NCBI GenBank assembly: GCA_003457065.1
Contig: DMJQ01000102.1
Span: 1 to 8,122 of the forward strand
DNA: 8,122 nucleotides
Direction of reading: 5' to 3'
From: Clostridiales bacterium
GTDB taxonomy: Bacteria; Bacillota; Clostridia; Tissierellales; Sedimentibacteraceae
Shown one piece after another: positions 6,562 to 8,122 of this stretch (within the stretch, counting starts at the first letter, position 1; each line of letters begins with the position of its first letter). The position numbers and the translations under genes were made by a program. The notes under the pieces were generated by a model. It did no database searches and was not told the DNA's origin. It saw nothing but the letters and a program-made list of their open reading frames with translations.

Positions 6562-7197
6562 ATGATTACGATAGAAGAAAAATTAAAACTTTTTTATAAG
6601 CTTCTAAATCAATCCACAGATGTTCGTTTGGCTGAAGATTTAAAGGAAATGGAAAGTTCATACGAAAGTAAGCTTGACAAGTTAAAAAGCGATGTGGATA
6701 AGGAAGCAAAGGAAATAGAAGAAAAGGCAGTTAACAGAGCCGAGGTAAAGCGCGCTGAAAGTATTAGTAAATGAAAGGTCATCATAAAAAAAGATATAAT
6801 GGCATTAAAGGAAAAATATTATTATATATTTATGGACAAATTCAGGGCTACATTAAAGGAATTTGTCAATTCAAATGAATATAAAACTTATTTGTCAAAT
6901 ATAATATCAAAATTATCTGATGGCATAAAAAACTACGGAAAGAAAGACATAGTTATTTATGTTACTAATAATGATAAAGAAAAATACAGCGATTTTATTA
7001 AAAATGAAATAAATAAAACAAACAGCAACAAAGTTATTTTTAAAACAACAGAAGATATTACAGGCGGACTCATTGCGGAATTTACCGAAAAAAATGTTAA
7101 GATAGATTTGTCCATTGACGCCGTTCTGGAAGATAATAAAACTTATATTATGCAGACAATATTTGAAACTTTAGAGGCAGGTGATTATAATGGCTAA
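6562..7197 (+). pseudogene. atpE: V-type ATP synthase subunit E, interrupted by an in-frame UGA at codon 71
   Basis: Subunit E is the long peripheral-stalk subunit. Its N-terminal helix pairs with subunit H and reaches subunit I, and its C-terminal globular domain holds the top of the A3B3 head. Reading frame 6562-7197 is 212 codons, the usual length, but codon 71 (6772-6774) is TGA. Before it lie 70 residues, MITIEEKLKLFYKLL plus a charged coiled coil to RAESISK. After it the same frame continues with KVIIKKDIMALKEKYYYIFMDKF and the full C-terminal domain, including TGGLIAEF and KIDLSIDAVLE, ending in TAA. An ATG at 6799 (codon 80) could start a 132-residue second piece, but it has no good SD: GAAAGG at 6773-6778 is about 20 bases away. 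The SD GAGGTGA (6552-6558) serves the first ATG. The last 8 bases overlap atpA. Identity as subunit E is firm. Whether the gene is dead, misread, split or recoded is open. Confidence 0.9.
6778..6803 (+). other. Imperfect stem-loop just after the atpE UGA
   Basis: GTCAT (6778-6782) can pair with ATGGC (6799-6803) using one G-U pair. After a C/A mismatch, ATA (6784-6786) pairs with TAT (6795-6797), leaving an A-rich loop of 8. The stem begins 4 bases after the UGA and buries the ATG at 6799. It is weak. It lacks the bulged U and the G-U in the apical loop of a bacterial SECIS, so it does not support selenocysteine. Confidence 0.3.
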
Positions 7198-8122
7198 TAT
7201 TAAAGGAATTGTTAGCTCAATAAACGGACCTGTTGTTAAGGGTTTCAAAATGGGCTCATTTAAAGTCCACGAAATGGTTACTGTAGGAAAGCAGAAACTT
7301 ATAGGTGAAGTTGTTTCACTTGAAGGTGATGTGGCTACAGTACAGGTTTATGAGGAAACCGAAGGACTGAAGGCAGGAGAAACCATTTATTCAACCGGAA
7401 GTCCGCTGTCCCTTACATTAGGGCCGGGAATGATCGGAAATATTTTTGACGGCATTCAGAGACCGCTGCAAAAAATCCAGGAAATAAATAAAGACTTTAT
7501 ACCTGAAGGTATAGGCTTGCTGACACTGCACATGGAGAAAAAATGGGATGTTACAATAACGGCAAAAGCCGGAGATAAGCTGGAAGCAGGAGATGTATAT
7601 GCGACTGTCCAGGAAACCAACAGAATACTCCATAAACTTCTGGTTCCGTTCAATGTGAAGGGAACTGTTGTTAAAGTAGTACGTGACGGTAAGTATACCT
7701 TAAACGATACGGTAGTTGTAATAGAAAAAGAAAACAAAGAAACGGAAAATCTGACGCTGTGTACAAAATGGCCTGTAAGAACGCCGAGACCGATAAAAGA
7801 AAGACTTCCGCTTTATAAGCCGTTAATTACGGGACAAAGAGTTATCGACAGCTTTTATCCCATAGCCAAGGGTGGTACAGTCGGACTTCCGGGAGGATTC
7901 GGAACCGGAAAAACCGTAACGCAGCACCAGTTTGCAAAATGGAGCAATGCCGACATAATTGTTTACATCGGCTGCGGTGAACGTGGAAATGAGATGACCG
8001 ACGTTCTGGAAGAATTCCCTAAACTGATTGACCCGAGAACCAACAGACCATTGATGGAAAGAACAGTGCTTATTGCAAATACTTCAAACATGCCGGTTGC
8101 GGCCCGTGAAGCAAGTATTTAT
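7190..8122 (+). CDS. atpA: V-type ATP synthase subunit A (catalytic), truncated by window edge
   Basis: Subunit A (NtpA) carries the catalytic nucleotide sites of the A3B3 head. The first 311 of about 590 residues are visible. Residues 1 to about 70 are the N-terminal beta-barrel (MANIKGIVSSINGPVVKG). Next comes the non-homologous bulge domain that separates A subunits from F-ATPase beta (roughly 110-195), here with HMEKKWDVTI. The nucleotide-binding domain follows: the P-loop GGFGTGKT at 235-242, and E264 in IGCGERGNEMTDVLEEF, the glutamate that activates the attacking water. All catalytic residues seen so far are intact. ATG at 7190 overlaps the end of atpE by 8 bases, with SD AGGTGA (7179-7184) 5 bases upstream, so its translation may be coupled to that of the atpE distal part. 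G+C and codon choice are visibly higher than in atpE. Subunits B and D should follow beyond the edge. Confidence 0.98.
   Translation, partial: MANIKGIVSSINGPVVKGFKMGSFKVHEMVTVGKQKLIGEVVSLEGDVATVQVYEETEGLKAGETIYSTGSPLSLTLGPGMIGNIFDGIQRPLQKIQEINKDFIPEGIGLLTLHMEKKWDVTITAKAGDKLEAGDVYATVQETNRILHKLLVPFNVKGTVVKVVRDGKYTLNDTVVVIEKENKETENLTLCTKWPVRTPRPIKERLPLYKPLITGQRVIDSFYPIAKGGTVGLPGGFGTGKTVTQHQFAKWSNADIIVYIGCGERGNEMTDVLEEFPKLIDPRTNRPLMERTVLIANTSNMPVAAREASIY

Noticed and set aside
6772..6774. UGA read as tryptophan or glycine through an alternative genetic code
   Set aside because: atpF ends in UGA directly before the atpE SD, tryptophan is encoded by TGG throughout, and no other gene has an internal UGA.
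6787..6793. A AAA AAG slippery heptamer as a programmed -1 frameshift site
   Set aside because: Its phase leads from the +2 frame into the atpE frame. The frame opened by the ATG at 6771 would need +1 instead, so it does not bypass the UGA.
6772..6810. Selenocysteine insertion at the atpE UGA
   Set aside because: The downstream hairpin starts too close to the UGA and lacks the bulged U and the loop G-U of bacterial SECIS elements, and I know of no selenocysteine in subunit E.
7418..7737. Minus-strand open frames opposite atpA
   Set aside because: Antisense to the bulge domain of a well-recognised subunit A; no independent support.

Overview
The window is AT-rich (roughly one third G+C by eye), compact, and has strong Shine-Dalgarno (SD) sites. 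Its gene content (ClpB, a YitT-family membrane protein, a bacterial A/V-type ATPase operon) points to a low-GC Gram-positive anaerobe, probably of the Clostridia/Tissierellia type. I cannot fix the genus from sequence alone.

Layout: positions 1-999 (minus) are the N-terminal third of the disaggregase ClpB, cut by the window edge. Positions 1061-1909 (minus) are a YitT/DUF2179 membrane protein, which reads toward clpB. A divergent intergenic region of about 430 bp (1910-2337) has a plausible promoter at each end and several short inverted repeats; an 18-bp palindrome overlaps the -35 of the ATPase promoter. From 2338 to the right edge (plus) there is one tightly packed operon for a rotary V-type (A/V) ATPase/ATP synthase, in the order H-C-I-K-F-E-A. 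AtpA is cut by the right edge; subunits B and D are expected beyond it.

How the genes work together: K forms the rotor ring and I is the stator channel with the conserved arginine. C couples the ring to the central shaft (F, with D presumably outside). E and H build the peripheral stalks. A, with B, forms the catalytic head. The complex either pumps ions with ATP or makes ATP from an ion gradient.

The most striking feature is an in-frame UGA at codon 71 of the peripheral-stalk subunit E gene (6772-6774). Coding sequence resumes in the same frame on the other side, so the gene is split between its N-terminal coiled coil and its C-terminal head domain. UGA is a normal stop in this operon (atpF ends with it), so a general code change is excluded. 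A recent nonsense mutation, a sequencing error, a split subunit or local recoding remain possible. The proteolipid K is also notable: one c-type hairpin with a single ion-binding glutamate (E130) follows an unrelated N-terminal two-helix segment ending in a signal-peptidase-like site. I see no evidence of a wholly new system.
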